From the NCBI RefSeq assembly GCF_037893015.1, contig NC_133658.1, forward strand, positions 176,471,579 through 176,535,578: a stretch of 64,000 bases of DNA, read 5' to 3'. A model generated the notes under the pieces. The model was not told the origin of the DNA. It made no database searches and saw only the letters and a list, made by a program, of their open reading frames with translations. The position numbers were made by a program, and so were the translations under genes. This DNA comes from Macrotis lagotis. Taxonomy: Eukaryota; Chordata; Mammalia; Peramelemorphia; Peramelidae. Below are positions 47,825 to 60,265 of the stretch, piece by piece (the first letter of the stretch is position 1; every line of letters starts with the position of its first letter).

Positions 47825-48440
47825 AATAGTATCATTTATATAGTGTGCAAAGTATTTTACATGTATTGTTTCATTCTTCAAAGCTACCCTTTGAGGTAGG
47901 TGCTCCTTAATAGTCTCATTTTGCAGATAAGGAACCTGAGACTGAGAGAGATTAAGTGACTATATAGCAAATCACTATAAAAGTAGGATTCAAATTCAAG
48001 TCTTCCGGACTCCATATCCAGCATTCTATCCACTGTGCCATCTAGCTACCTTTGGAGCAGGAAGTCAGTCCATCAGTCTGTCAGTTAATAAAGACTTATT
48101 AAGTACTTACTATATACCAAACTCTATGCTAAGCTCTGGAGATATAATAAAAAAGACAAGCTACATGTCTTCTCTCAAGGAAGTTAAAGTCTAAGAGGGA
48201 AGGCAACATGCAAATGTCTATGTACAAACTATACACAAGATAAATTGAAAATGAACAATAGAGAAAAAATGACTTCAGCTCCATGAAATATCTGTCCCTG
48301 TCTCTGTCTCTGTCTCACTCTGTCTCAACTCTCTGTCTCTTTTTTCTCTCTCCTTCCTCTCTTTCCCTCTCCTTCTCCCTGCATATATATATGTATATAT
48401 GTATATATGTATATACATGTGTAGATATGTATATAACAGA
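47825..48440. repeat. MIR, L3 end and simple repeats
   Basis: 47825-48050 is a reverse MIR (CTCATTTTGCAGATAAGG; TCTATCCACTGTGCCATC). 48060-48260 is a reverse L3 end (TATTAAGTACTTACTATATAC). 48290-48370 is a (TCTCTG)n/pyrimidine tract and 48382-48436 a (TATATG)n run. Confidence 0.8.
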
Positions 48441-48639
48441 TTTTATTTCATGTCCTGGGAGGAATTCCAAAATATAAAGAGTCCATACACAATCAAGACA
48501 TATTTCTCCCTGAGGAGTTATACCTTCACCCAGGAGACTTTCTGTCTCTTTTTGATTGGAACTTCACCAGAAGAGGGGTGGTATCCCAGTGATACTGGCT
48601 TTCTTGCTCAGCCCTGAACAAGATATATTCCACCTCTCA

Positions 48640-48960
48640 GTTCTAGACATTTTTTTGGCATTCTTCCCCCAAGCCTAGAATGCTCTCCCTTCATCTCTGG
48701 CTTGCTTTGTGTCCAAGCAAAAATCTCAAAAATTTCTTAATTTTAGTGCCTTCTCTCTTTGGATTATTTGCTAATTTTCCTCTTATCTAACTTTGTAAAT
48801 GTTTTTCTGCTCGTTAGCTCCTTCATGCATTAGATTGTGAGCTCCTTGAGGGTAGATAATATTTTTTTGCCTTTCTTTGGATACCCAGTACTTAGCACAG
48901 TATATCTGGTAGGAACCTAATAAATATATATATTGAACCATTTGATCTACTGAATTGGGA
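48640..48960 (+). repeat. L3-type LINE 3' end
   Basis: AAGCCTAGAATGCTCTCCC, TTAGATTGTGAGCTCCTTGA, GCCTTTCTTTGGATACCC, CAGTACTTAGCACAGT and an AATAAATATA end. Confidence 0.8.
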
Positions 48961-49728
48961 ATGCAGAGAGACAATTAGATAGATATATACCATCTGAAGA
49001 ACCAGAACCAGTGGAGTAAGTTTGCCTTTAACTAACTTTTCTTCTGTTTTTACTTTTCTAAAATTTGACTCGCTCTTACTTCACATTTCACTGACTTCCT
49101 TACCTATACTTATCTTACTTTTGATAATTGCTTTTTACCCTGTAATCTTCATGTTAGTACTAGGCCACCTACAGTTTGATCTTCTCTGACTGTTGCACTT
49201 AATCCAGGCTTTATTTCCTCTAATATTTAGAACGGTGGAGTTTTCTTCTCATTCTATTGCATTGAATATTTTGTTCTTACCCTTAGTCTATACTTGCTGA
49301 CTACCTTCTGTAATTCATCTCAAAATTTGCAATTAATCAAAACTTTCATGTATTGTATTTATCATGATGGGGCAATTAAAAATATACAAGGTTATATTTA
49401 TTTTGCAGATGATACTTGTCATATTGCCTATTCCCTTGCTCCCCCCCAGTATGCATAAACATATTAAGCTAAATACCTTTTTGGAAAATTTCTGACTTAA
49501 AGATTAGTCATCCATAGACAATTATTTACTTAAAGAGAGGATTATAGTGAAAGCACAGTTTGACACTCTATAAAGCTGTAAAGAAATCTAAACATGTTCA
49601 TCATCTTATTGTCTTTTCTTCTGTTTTCAAGGCTTTCCTTATGTTATCTATGTCAGAATTTAACATTAGATTTATTTTTTCCATGGGCACTCTGGGGAAC
49701 CCTATTTTATTCTATTTTTTAAATTGTT
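48961..49728. other. SEL1L2 intron 1, no secure feature
   Basis: Pyrimidine-rich and AT-rich stretches. Part may be diverged LINE. Nothing recognisable. Confidence 0.4.
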
Positions 49729-50085
49729 TGTTGTTCAGTAATTTCAGTCATATGCTATTCTTTGTGACCCCATTTGGGGTTTTCTTGGCAAAGATACTGT
49801 AGTATTTTGCCATTTCCTTCTCCAGTTCATTTTACTTTTGAGGAAACTGAGTTACACAGCTACTTTATGACTGAGGCCAGATTTGAATTGAAGTCTTCCT
49901 GGCTTAGCCCTGGTAGTCTATCTACCACAGCCCTAGATGCTCATTTCCTTCTCCAACTCATTTTATAGATGAGGAATCTGCAACAGATATGATTAAGTGA
50001 CTTGCTTAGGGTCACACAGCTATTAAGTAGAAATATTTGAGCTCATGAAGATGAGTCTTCCTGACTCCAAAACTGACATTGGGTT
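49729..50085 (-). mobile_element. Two adjacent reverse-strand marsupial SINEs (long-tailed type)
   Basis: TTGTTGTTCAGTAATTTCAG, CCCCATTTGGGGTTTTCTTG, CCATTTCCTTCTCCAG and GAGGAAACTGAG mark the first. TTTCCTTCTCCAACTCATTT, CTTGCTTAGGGTCACACAG and TCTTCCTGACTCC mark the second. Confidence 0.8.
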
Positions 50086-50229
50086 ATATTCACACAGCTG
50101 CTTATAATCTCTCCATAACCTATGCACTTCCTTAGCCTCCTTACATATTCTTTAAAGTTAAGCCTAACAGGTGTGTTCCTTTGGAATTTATGTACATACT
50201 TAAATTTTACTATTCTATGAATGGATGAT

Positions 50230-50720
50230 TCATGTATTTATTAGGAATTCACTGTGTGGCAGGAGTTCTGCTAGGTGCTGTGGGTACACATACCAAAGTG
50301 TTAAATTTATGAAGCTTAAGTACTAGTGGGAAGAATGCAATATGTTTACAGATAAGTGAGCACCAGATTGAGGTAAAATGTAAACATGTTTGGAACAACT
50401 GGGGAAATTGAGAAAGAACTCCAGAACAGGTAGTTTTTGAGCTCTCTTTGAAGGCAGTTAGGTCTGGGTGACAAAGGAAACCTTTTCAGGTACAGCCTTT
50501 GTAGAATCCTCAAGGAGGATATGGAATGTCCCCTTGAGCTAGGAGGCCAGTTTGTTTGGAGCATAGGTGCATCAAAGGACATAATGTATACTCTGAATCA
50601 AAAGGTAGGGCAGAGTCAGATTGCAAAGGGCTTTAAGTAAGAACCAGAAGAGTATTGTCCTTGGAAAACAGATTTCAAAAAAGTCTCTCAAGTACATGGC
50701 CAGACTTAGGAAATTTTCAT
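50230..50720 (-). repeat. L3-type LINE end
   Basis: TATTAGGAATTCACTGTGTG, GGAGTTCTGCTAGGTGCTGT and AGTCAGATTGCAAAGGGC in reverse L3 order. Confidence 0.6.
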
Positions 50721-51287
50721 CTTCCTACATTCAACCAAAGCCACAGCAGTGGTTGCCCTGATAACAACATATCAGTGTGAAGCTGATCAATAACTACGCC
50801 AGGGAAGGGGGTATGCTCTATTTTTATTAGTGTGGTTTCTGACATGAAGAAAGTGGTGTTGGGATGGGACTGAAGCAGAACAATTGACCCAGAATATACC
50901 CCAAGTCTCCAAAGCATTTTGATCAGGAGAGAAAGTCATAGGATCAAGATGTAGATGCAGTTAAATCAAGCAGAGGGATCAAGGAAAGAGAGGGTTGGGT
51001 TCTGGTTCTGTAACAGAAGACAAGGAAAGGAAGAGGTACTAAGATATTGTGTTATGACAGAGTGAATTAAAGCAAAGGCAGATGTAATCAGACAGGTTGG
51101 GGAGAATGGACTAGAACAGGAATCTATCAACTATGGAAGTATAGAGAGGAAACCTACCCCATAATACTTTTCTTTCCTCTCTTCCCCAGAGCAGTCCCTG
51201 AGGGAGCCTCCATTTAACTGTCTGGCTGTTCCCTTCACATTGAAGGGAAGAAGGGGGAGGTTCATCCCCTTGGCTGCAGACATCACT

Positions 51288-51645
51288 GCCTGAAAGCACA
51301 AGTCTATTCCTTTAAATGCTTATTTATGTTTCTATATTGTGATAAGTCTGCTATCTACCAGGATTTCCCTGATTCTCTGCAAGTGAGTCAGTCTGGCTTT
51401 TCCCAGAAAGGTGACAAAGTTGACACTGGGACATTGATTAAACCAGAGTTCTAAGGTTTCTGCCTGAAATTACAAGCCTATTCTCTTAAATGCTTATTTA
51501 TGTCACTATATTTTCTATGTTGTGATAGAACTACTTATCTATCAGGATTTCCCCTGATCCCTCCAAGTGACACAGGATGGTTTTTACCAGAAATGTGACA
51601 TAGTTGACCCTGGGACTTGATTAGTCCAAGGAATGTTACACCTCC
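51288..51645. repeat. Tandem duplication of about 174 bp, possibly inside an LTR
   Basis: Two units start GCCTGAAA at 51288 and 51462. Both carry AAATGCTTATTTATGT, a TATCTA-CAGGATTTCCC stretch, CCAGAAA-GTGACA-AGTTGAC and CTGGGAC-TTGATTA. A possible TATA-like CATAAAAAACCC and U5-like sequence follow at about 51698-51780, suggesting an endogenous-retrovirus LTR with duplicated U3 elements, but ends and an internal region were not found. Confidence 0.6.
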
Positions 51646-51989
51646 CTTGGTGACACACTCTAGGTGACATCTGGGTATATTGATCTGATTTCCTGGTCAT
51701 AAAAAACCCTATGGGACCCTTCAGATATGGTGGATGTCCCAAGACCAGGCAAGTTACTTTATCCTTCTCTATTGATCAACAGAAGACCCATTTTTATTCA
51801 ATCTAAGGGCTCCAGAAACTTTATTGAATATAGTCTAATCTGTTGCAAAGAAAGCCTTCATTTGCTTTTGAGTCATATTATATGCTTTTCATTTTGTTTC
51901 AAAACCAAACCTAAATGAACAGGATACTGATCTGTGCCAACCACATTGATGTAATGGGGGAAGGGACTAATTTTACTCTGTACCTCAGA

Positions 51990-52190
51990 GTTCTAGGTGG
52001 CAGAGTAAAAAGAACGCTGGCCCTGGAATCAGGAAGACCTGAATTCAAGTCCATCTCAGATACTAGCTGGGTGATCCTGGGTTAGTCACTTTAGCTGCTC
52101 CTCATATGTAAATGAGGATAGTAACACTTACCAATCAGAGTTCATTGTGAGAATGCTACCTTAAGGTGCTATATAAATGCAAGCTGATAT
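51990..52190 (+). repeat. MIR/CORE-SINE-type element
   Basis: TAGGTGGCAGAGTAAAAAGA, GAATCAGGAAGACCTGAATT, GGTGATCCTGGGTTAGTCAC and GGTGCTATATAAATGC. Confidence 0.7.
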
Positions 52191-52199
52191 TATTAACTA

Positions 52200-52990
52200 T
52201 TACCTGAGGAGTGTAGGAAATTTTTCTCTAATGCTGTCAATTCAATCCTTATTTCAGTATATTCTTCCAATATTAACTGTCCATGACTAAAACATCAGTT
52301 CTATTTAACTATTATCAAATAACTTTTTCAAACTAAATTTATTTCAAAGATATAGTTACTAGATGAGTCCCCATCTCAGTTACTGATGGTCCAGGTTTCA
52401 AAGCTCATTCCTTCCTTTGAGGCCTTGATGGTGAATTAACTAGTGCAAAATCCATGCATAGACAATATTACTGAATTTCCAGCAGATCACTCTCCTTACC
52501 TTTCAGAGATCCCAAGGTCCTAGTCATTACCAATCTCCTTTACCTAAGACAAGAAACCCAACACAAAAACAAAGAACTGATCCATATTCATAAGCCATAT
52601 ATAGACCTAAGATGAAAGGAACCTGGGTCTCCTTCCTTATAGCAATGGCTCTCTTCTCTTTCTGGAATGCAACAGGTAAAAAGGAGTCAGACTAAGAGGA
52701 TTGTCTCTGGAAGACTAATGCTTTTTGAATGCACCCCTAAATCCAGCTACATGATCAAAAAGGTTGTTCATCATGTGACTAGTAGGTTGGAACCAATTAC
52801 AAAATGTCTATGCATGCTCCAAATAGCTATAACTTAACAGCACCTCTAATATATAGTATCATGTTGCTTTTGAAATGGGCTTCTCAGCCTCTTCCATTAG
52901 CCCCTTCCTCATTCAACTATTGCATGTTACTTGAAATTTCCAGCAAGGTGTTGGCCATTTTCATTCTTCTTTGTCCACTTTTATAAATGT
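52200..52990. other. SEL1L2 intron 1, no feature seen
   Basis: Unique-looking AT-rich sequence. Confidence 0.4.
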
Positions 52991-53235
52991 ATAGGACAAC
53001 TAGGTAGTGCAGTGGGCTGGGAACCAGGAAGGCCTCTCTTCCCAAGTTCAAATCTATTCTTAGGCACTACCTGTGTGATTCTAGGCAAGTCCTTTAATTA
53101 GTCCTGTTTACCTCAGTTTCTCATCTCTAAAATGAACTAAAGAAGGAATTGGCAAACACTCCAGTATTTTTGCCAAGAAAACCTCAAATGGGGTAATAGA
53201 GGAAACAGATACTACTGAAATAACTGAACAATAAT
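52991..53235 (+). mobile_element. Full-length long-tailed marsupial SINE
   Basis: GACAACTAGGTAGTGCAGTG, AAGTTCAAATCTATTC, GGCAAGTCCTTTAATTAG, CCTCAGTTTCTCATCTCTAA, GGAATTGGCAAACACTCCAG, TTGCCAAGAAAACCTCAAAT and CTGAACAATAATAT. Confidence 0.8.
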
Positions 53236-54838
53236 ATAAATGCAGTTTGGGATTAAGGAATTAAAAATTAACCAAAAAGTGAGACAAGTTTTACGTTGAG
53301 TTGGATTGCAAGTCAATTACAGAGAAGTTTTCTGTAACTTTGGTACTCTCAACTATCAATCCCTATTAAGACTACTTATGACCTTAGATTGAGATTTAAT
53401 AAGGATAAGAAATAGAAGAAGTGATAGATGTGTTTATTCAGGTCACTACTGCTCATACAATGCCACTCCTGGCTATATTCACATTCTTATTTGCCCAATC
53501 AAGCTTTTTCAAATCATGATTCAGTTAAATAATACTAAAATACATAATCATATCAAACATAGTCTTTGAAATGAACATGTCACTCCCAAAAGTTCTTGTG
53601 CTAGTGGTAAGCTTTAATAGCTTATAGTGAACCATTGTAAAGCATTTCAAATAGATGGTATCTCAACAATCTTAGCTGTAGGCTCTAATGCTATTAAGCA
53701 TTGGTTTAATTGTATTTCTTTAGAATACATCTTTTTTTCCTCCTAAACTGACAAAACACTTGCTTTTGAAATGAAGTTATACATATGTGATTAAATTTAC
53801 CCACTTTCAGCAGAATCTGTCTTTACCTATCTTTTCAACAGAATCTATCCATAGCTGCCTTGTAAAGGGAAAAGAACCAGTTAGTGATTTGGGAAGGAGC
53901 TTCCTAAATCACTAAAGGCCTACTGCTGAGTAATGAAATTCAATAGTGAGAAAAACTCACCAGCAGTAATAATAATCACTCAGATCCATAAATCCTAGAC
54001 CAAATTATTAGGAATAATGTTAAAAAAAAGTCATAACCTGCCTGCTAGGTACAAATTTATTATACTTTTGGGGAAAAGGTGTTGATAATCATAAATGAAG
54101 TCAATTATCCAAAATTGGATAGGAGAGGGGAGAGAAAAGGAAATGCGGGTTGTCACAAATGAGAATAACTGTTCAGGAAATTAGTCATTGTTTTAATTTT
54201 GAAAAAATTAAAATAATATTGCATGTAATTAATTTTGTCATTATATAATATAGTAAAGTTGACATGATGTGGTTTAGTAGAAAAGTTATTTTTAAAAATA
54301 GAATTTTTCTTAAAAATCTTTGTCACAGTATCTCAACTACCATTCAGAAATAAAATATGATATGACAAAATGTATTTTATTAATGGGATATTTTTATATC
54401 TTAAAACTTTTAAATTTTTCACACAGTCTAAAATTTGTATATTTCTAAGAATAAGTTATTTACTTATGTGTCTTCAGGTTAGTCTATAAGATAAAAGTTT
54501 GTACTCCCAATTCTATATTTTAATAATCGCATTTCATCTCTTCCCTAAAAAATTCAATTGATTAAATTTGTCCTATTATTCTTAGTCATCTTTCATGCTA
54601 TTAATTCTGTTTCAGAAAGCAAGATCAAAGGTTTGGGGGTTCATTTCAACTGCCAAGTCAAAATAAAGGAATCAGTGAAGAAATTACCTCAAAATAATTA
54701 ATATTTTCTAATTGAAATTTATTAACTATTATTCTTGTTTTCTGAATGGGCTCTAGAAAATGTTTGTTATGACAGGATAGTTACTAAGAATTTCTAAAGA
54801 AAATGCTCTTAAAGTTTGATTTGTATATTATCTTGCAG
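53236..54838. other. SEL1L2 intron 1 end, no feature seen
   Basis: AT-rich. No repeat recognised. It ends in the acceptor of SEL1L2 exon 2. Confidence 0.45.
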
Positions 54839-54894
54839 ATACAGAAGCAGAAAAACATCATAAAAAGTACAAAGAAAGAAATGTTACCAGTAAG
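54839..54894 (+). CDS. SEL1L2: SEL1L2 coding exon 2
   Basis: This 56-bp exon lies between a good polypyrimidine/acceptor (TTATCTTGCAG) and a donor GTAAAT. Joined in phase to exon 1 it gives N-TEAEKHHKKYKERNVTSK, ending in phase 0. It lines up without gaps with the human SEL1L2 residues after the signal peptide, including the ending KERNVT (human sequence from memory). This is the lumenal, charged linker before the Sel1-like repeats. The alternative donor at ACCA|GTAAGG would shorten the exon by 4 bases and break the match. The Sel1-repeat exons and the C-terminal membrane segment lie beyond the right edge. I found no convincing exon 3 before 64000. Confidence 0.87.
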
Positions 54895-54896
54895 GT

Positions 54897-55780
54897 AAAT
54901 ATTTTTCCAATGCCTAGCATACCTCCTAATAGTTCATTAGATATTTTTAGCCAATACAAAAGTACTAAGATATATATATATTTTAACAAAATGGGCATCA
55001 GTTACTAACCAAAATTATTATTTGTGAGTTTATTGAAGAGCACTCCCTGTTAAGTTGATATTTCACTAGGAAATATCATAGCTGTTTTGCTAAAAGTCTT
55101 CATTCCATAGGTATTTATTGAATGTCTAGTAAGTGGAATGCACTTTAGTGGATATTTTGAGGAATCCAAAAACTAATTTTTAAAAATGATTCTTCACCTC
55201 AAATAAATTATAATGTTAAAGTGAAAATTGTCAGAAAAATAAGCATAATGTGATAAGTACCACAAAAATATCCAAAGTACTCTGATTATATAGAGGGAAA
55301 GACTATTTCTAACTGGGCAGTTGAAGTAGAGATGAGGTGAAGAGGTGATCTATCAAATTCTCAAGACAAGCCTCAAAAGGATAAGTAGCATTTTTGAGAG
55401 AAAATCTGAAGAGAATGAGGGCTAAGGAAAAGTACAAAGAACTTATGAACATAGGAGAACAAAGGCCATGTTTAGGGAATGATGAGCAATTCAGTTTAAC
55501 TATAATGTCATACTCATATTCAAGAAAACAACATAAAAGGTAGGAAAGGAAGATTGAGATAGAGATTCTAGAAAAAGTCATGCTTAAAGAGTTTGTATTC
55601 AAATTCAAAGTGACAACAAAGAAATCATAAAACAGGCCATTTAAACAAGCTTTTTATTGCAAACAGTCTCTTCCTTTGGATTTTATCCCTGCAGATTTAC
55701 TTTAAATGAGAGGTATCTCGTTCACAGACTTTCTTAGCCCTACTTTTATTTAGCATTCTTAATTGTTTTCCTCTATCTAG
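54897..55780. other. SEL1L2 intron 2 start
   Basis: A short reverse L3 scrap (GGTATTTATTGAATGTCTAG, about 55108) and purine-rich L3-like sequence up to 55480. No exon. Confidence 0.45.
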
Positions 55781-55882
55781 CTATCTGTGTGTGTGTGTGT
55801 GTGTATGACTAACTTGACATCTCAATGAATTTGCTGTTTGTCTATTGAGCAGAAAATTTTGTTTTAAAAAATGTTTGGTATG

Positions 55883-56033
55883 GGGCAGCTAGGTGGTGAA
55901 GTGGATAGAGCACGGATCCTGGAGTCAGGAGGACTGGAGTTCAAATCCAGCCTCAGACACTTAACAATTACCCAGCTGTGTGACTTTGGACAAATTACTT
56001 AACCCCATTGCCTTGCAAAAATAAACAAAAAAG
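55883..56033 (+). mobile_element. Marsupial tRNA-derived SINE
   Basis: GGGGCAGCTAGGTGGTGAAG, TGGAGTTCAAATCCAGCC and AACCCCATTGCCTTGC plus tail. A short (TG)n lies just before it at 55785-55804. Confidence 0.93.
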
Positions 56034-56154
56034 ATATATATAGTATACAGTATAGCTTTAATTTATCCTTATTATTCAAAGACTTTTGTCTCTTCCTCTC
56101 ATTGCACTTAACAGCTATTCTTTATTTCATTATGTATTTATTGTATTCTTCCTT

Positions 56155-56370
56155 TTGTTGTTTAGTCATTTTTCAGTCAAGTCCAACTCTCCACTTGGGT
56201 TTTCTTGGCAAAATACTGAAGTACTTTGCCATTTCCTTCTCCAGCTCATTTTACAGTTGAGGAAACTGAGGCAAACAGGATTAAGTGACTGGTCTAGAGT
56301 CACACAGTTACTAAATGGTTGAGTCTGTCCTGTCTTCCTGACTCTCTGTAGCCACTGACTACTTGAGTTC
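56155..56370 (-). mobile_element. Long-tailed marsupial SINE
   Basis: TTGTTGTTTAGTCATTTTTC, GGGTTTTCTTGGCAAAATAC, CCATTTCCTTCTCCAGCTC, GAGGAAACTGAGGC and a TCTTCCTGACTC end. Confidence 0.85.
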
Positions 56371-56464
56371 AGTTCTGCCTATGAGGAATCATTATTCAGA
56401 CTTGGGAAAGCAATGGTGGATATAAAACAAAAATTTATCTAAAAGGTTATAAGGCATAGAAAGG

Positions 56465-57153
56465 GATAGGGAGAAAGAGGGAGAGGAGAGAGAGAGAGAG
56501 ATGGAGAGAGAGATATAAAAGAAGAGTCAAACACAATTGGCTGGACTACAGGTCCAGGTTTTCATGTCTTGCCTCTCATCCAGAGGGCAAAAATCTAAAT
56601 TCCCTTTCTCTTACTGGAGCAGGAATTAGGTAGAGGGTACTAAATTTACATCTCCATTCAATTTCTACATTCACAATTCTCTTCATCTTTCCCCTGCATC
56701 AACTCTAGGCAGGTCCAATCCTCTATACACTGCTCTTCCTAACTGCCCTTTATTTCTCTTTCTAGTGAATAAGCCTAAGACCCATGCTTTTTCCCTCTTT
56801 AGTACAAATGAAATAAAGATGGGAAGTACTCAGAGGTCCTGTCTCAAAACAAAAGTAGAACTAACCTAGTCTGAATCTCTCATCAACAATTCCCCAGTCT
56901 AATGAAAGACCAGATTCCCAGTTCCAGAAAAAAAAAAGAGTCCTTAACTAAATATCTCTGCTGAAATCTCTCAAATAGTTTTCATGTGAAAGCAAGCAGC
57001 TAAATCAGTTTTTAAATATATGCTTATTTCTGGAAGCATGTAGCATCAAATGATGGTAATATCCCAGTAATATCCCAGCCATATGCCCATAGTTGCCTTG
57101 ATTGCCTTATCTTCACCCTTCCACTATCCTAATACATTTTCCAGCCCCCTCTG

Positions 57154-57205
<52 letters not shown>
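56465..57205. repeat. (GA)n patch and (TA)n microsatellite
   Basis: GA-rich run at 56465-56513 and an uninterrupted TA run at 57158-57205. The interval between them shows no feature. Confidence 0.9.
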
Positions 57206-57208
<3 letters not shown>

Positions 57209-58540
57209 AGGGGTGTGACTTTCATAGATCACATGTCATTTCTAGACTAATCAATTGTTGCCTCACCTATCAAATAAATGTCCATGAGTCTAGCGAGGAC
57301 AAGGGTAAGGATTCAGGCGAAAGAGCTTTTATCTTTTATTATAGTCATGAAGAAAATTACTTTTTATTCATATTTCCATCCTTCAGCACAGTGTCTTGTA
57401 CATATTTGATATCCAAAAAGATTACTGATAGTGAAAGAATGAATGACTAAACCTTAATCCTGGGGAAAAGATGATGAAACACACTTTCTTTGTATCTCAT
57501 TAGAAGTATACTAGTTCTGAATGTTACATATGTAGTCAGATGTGGTTGCTGATATGTTTGGTGGCTTTTCTTTGTCATTCTGGAGGGATGGGCTGGGCGT
57601 AGGATAACTCTCAACAAAGATACAATAAGGATACCAATAAAACTTTAAGCAAGAAGAAAGAATGTAAACAAAGCATTAAAATCCACTCCAAAACTTTAAG
57701 CCCATGATACAATAAGGATAGTGGCACCACTGATGGCGATAGGGCAGTAGGGGTGGGGGTAGGGAGTAGAGCAGGTTAAGAAAATGAGATAAATTTTGCT
57801 TTGGGTATATCAATTTTATATATTACTGCTATTTCTTTACTTTTTTTATAAAAAGGTACATGAATATTGTTCCTAAATTTTTCAACTTTCAGATTTTCAT
57901 AATAGTTTCTAAAGATAAAAGTCTAAGAAACAAAGGAAAAGGAAAGTTTTGCTTTTTAATAAATTTCTAACTTGAGACATTTTGTGTCTTTGTTTTGCTT
58001 TCTTTAAAGAGTAAACAATCATATATGTCAAGTGTGGATATTTGTAAAAGATGACAGCATATTATTTAGAATTAATTCCTAGAAAAGTATCTAGAATGTA
58101 GGGACTCAATAAATATTTGATTGATTGATCAATTCTGTTTTAATGTTGGTATTTTTAAATAAAAACAAAATACAAAATAATAAGGATACTTTAAAATTCA
58201 CGAAGTGTCATGTTCTCAGTTCAGTGTCATCACATATAAGATGCATGAGACAAATTGGTAAGAAGAGAAACTGAACCCCTTGACCAGCAGCCAACATTTT
58301 CTTGAATATTGCTTAGCATTATGAAGATTACCATCAAAATGCCAGGAGGCTTCAGGACATATATAGACTTAGTGTGGGAAAAAAATACAGAATAGAAGCC
58401 AAAAAGTTGCCTGGCTCTTTTATGATATAACCTGTCTACTCAAAAATTCCTGGTCCCCTACTCCAAGCTGAGATGACAAATCATCTGATGCAGTAAGCCC
58501 CATTTAATACCATTGCCTTCTCTATAAACTTGTTTCTTTT
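57206..58540. other. SEL1L2 intron 2, unassigned
   Basis: GATACAATAAGGATA occurs twice about 90 bp apart (57618 and 57706). No exon or known repeat. Confidence 0.4.
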
Positions 58541-58549
58541 CTGGTTCAC

Positions 58550-59740
58550 ATCATGTAATATTGTGGAAAGAATTATTACATTTGGAACCCCCCCAAAAAA
58601 ACTCTTAAGTCCAAATCTTCACCCCTTTATTGTGTGATTTTTCTCACCTCATTGATCACTACCTGTGGAACTTTGAAAAATTTCCTTCCATTCCCTAGGT
58701 CTGCTTCCTCATCTTTAAGATTCATTAGATTGTGAGTTACTTGGATCAAGGACTGTCACTCTTGCATTTAGCAGTTTTTTTGTCATGCACTTAATTAATG
58801 TTAATTAACTGTCTAAATTGAGAGGGTTGGAGTAAGATGGCCCCTAAAATACCTTCCAACTGTGTCACTTTTGAGTCTGTCCTGATTGATGAGACTTCAT
58901 TTTAACTGAGTGAATCCAAAGATCCAACCACATTTTTTTTTAACCAAGCTTTTTTGCTTTTGTTTGCTTGGTGACAACTCACTATATGTCTAGCAAGTCT
59001 CAGTCATTTCCTCACCTGTTGTCCTTTTAATTCTGGGAAATCTAATCAAGTACACATTATTATTGCTTCTGGAAAGGCTTTATCAGTTGAGTATTCTCTT
59101 GCTCTATTCACCATTCTTTTGCTCTACTCACCAATACCAAAACATCCTCTCCTGGCCACCATTTCTATGTGTTTGACTTTTCCTATTAGAATATAAGTTC
59201 TCTTAAGTCAGTTTTTCATTTTAGAATTTGCATCCCCTGAGCTTAGCACGGTTCCTAGTTCATAGTACATAATATTTTTAAAATATCTATTATCCTATTG
59301 TTAATTTGATGCAGAGAGTAGGATGTGGGAACTAGATAATCTCCAATGTTCAGATTTAAATTATTTGAAGACTTTCTCTTATTTTCAATATTCCTTTTTT
59401 ATAGGAGCTCTGTTTATTACTTATTTTCTTTAGTATTAGAAAATCATAAATTTAATGGCCTGAAGAGTTGATATACTATTAAATACATAATTTATTTATT
59501 AACATGAGGCTACTTTATATCTGTTTTGCTGAGCAGTTCATTCTCCTTTAATCTTTATTTATATGCATTTATCAGGCATCAGTGAGGGTTTTAGTGAGAC
59601 CATCAATCAAGGAGAATTTATTAAGGGTTTTACTATGTGCTATGCCTTGTACTAGGTGCTACTGATATAATAATAACTGAAACCACTCCCACTCTGAAGA
59701 TTCTTGTGTTCTCATGGCAACAACATGTACATTTAGGATT
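58550..59740. repeat. MIR-like and L2/L3 scraps
   Basis: 58550-58870 is a mosaic MIR/L2-like tail (TTAGATTGTGAGTTACTTGG). 59140-59280 is a forward L2/L3 end (GAGCTTAGCACGGTTCCTAG). 59600-59730 is a reverse L3 end (TTTACTATGTGCTATGCC). Confidence 0.55.
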
Positions 59741-60265
59741 ATAGGATGAAAAAATCATAGATTTATAGTTGGAATAAATTTTAGAGGTAACTCCCTCATT
59801 TTACAGGGAAAGGAAACTGAAACTAAGAAGAAATTTAGTCTCTCCTGGTTTTACACAAGAAACTAATGTCAGAGGAGGGATGTGAACCCAGATCTTCTAG
59901 GTTCCAAGTCTAGAACACATTTCATTAGGTTATATATATATATAGGTTTATATAAATAAATTAGGTATATATATATATATATATACATATATATATACAT
60001 ATATAATGAATACAAGTAAATACAAAGATATGTATCAGCACTGGCAGATAGCAGGATTGGGAAAGATAACCATCATCATAACTAACATTTTCAGAGCATG
60101 TTAAGGTGAGGTTTACAAAGCTCCTTATGTTTTATCTCATTTGAGTCTCATAACCCTAAGACAGATGAGGAAGTTGAGGCTTGAAAGTAAAATGATTTTG
60201 CCACAGGATCATAATCATAAAGCTATATAGTAACCAAGGCAGAATTCAAATTTTAGTCTTCCTGA
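59740..60265 (-). repeat. Two MIR-type SINEs flanking a TA-rich microsatellite
   Basis: 59740-59930 (CTCATTTTACAGGGAAAGG; GAACCCAGATCTTCTAGG), TA-rich run at 59931-60005, and 60075-60265 (TTTATCTCATTTGAGTCTC; GATGAGGAAGTTGAGGC). Confidence 0.75.

Noticed and set aside
51288..51645. CRISPR-like array
   Set aside because: Only two long diverged units with no spacers in a vertebrate intron.
57899..57980. Possible SEL1L2 exon 3 after the acceptor-like TTTCAG
   Set aside because: The frame reads a hydrophobic start then lysines with no good donor, and does not resemble the expected charged linker.
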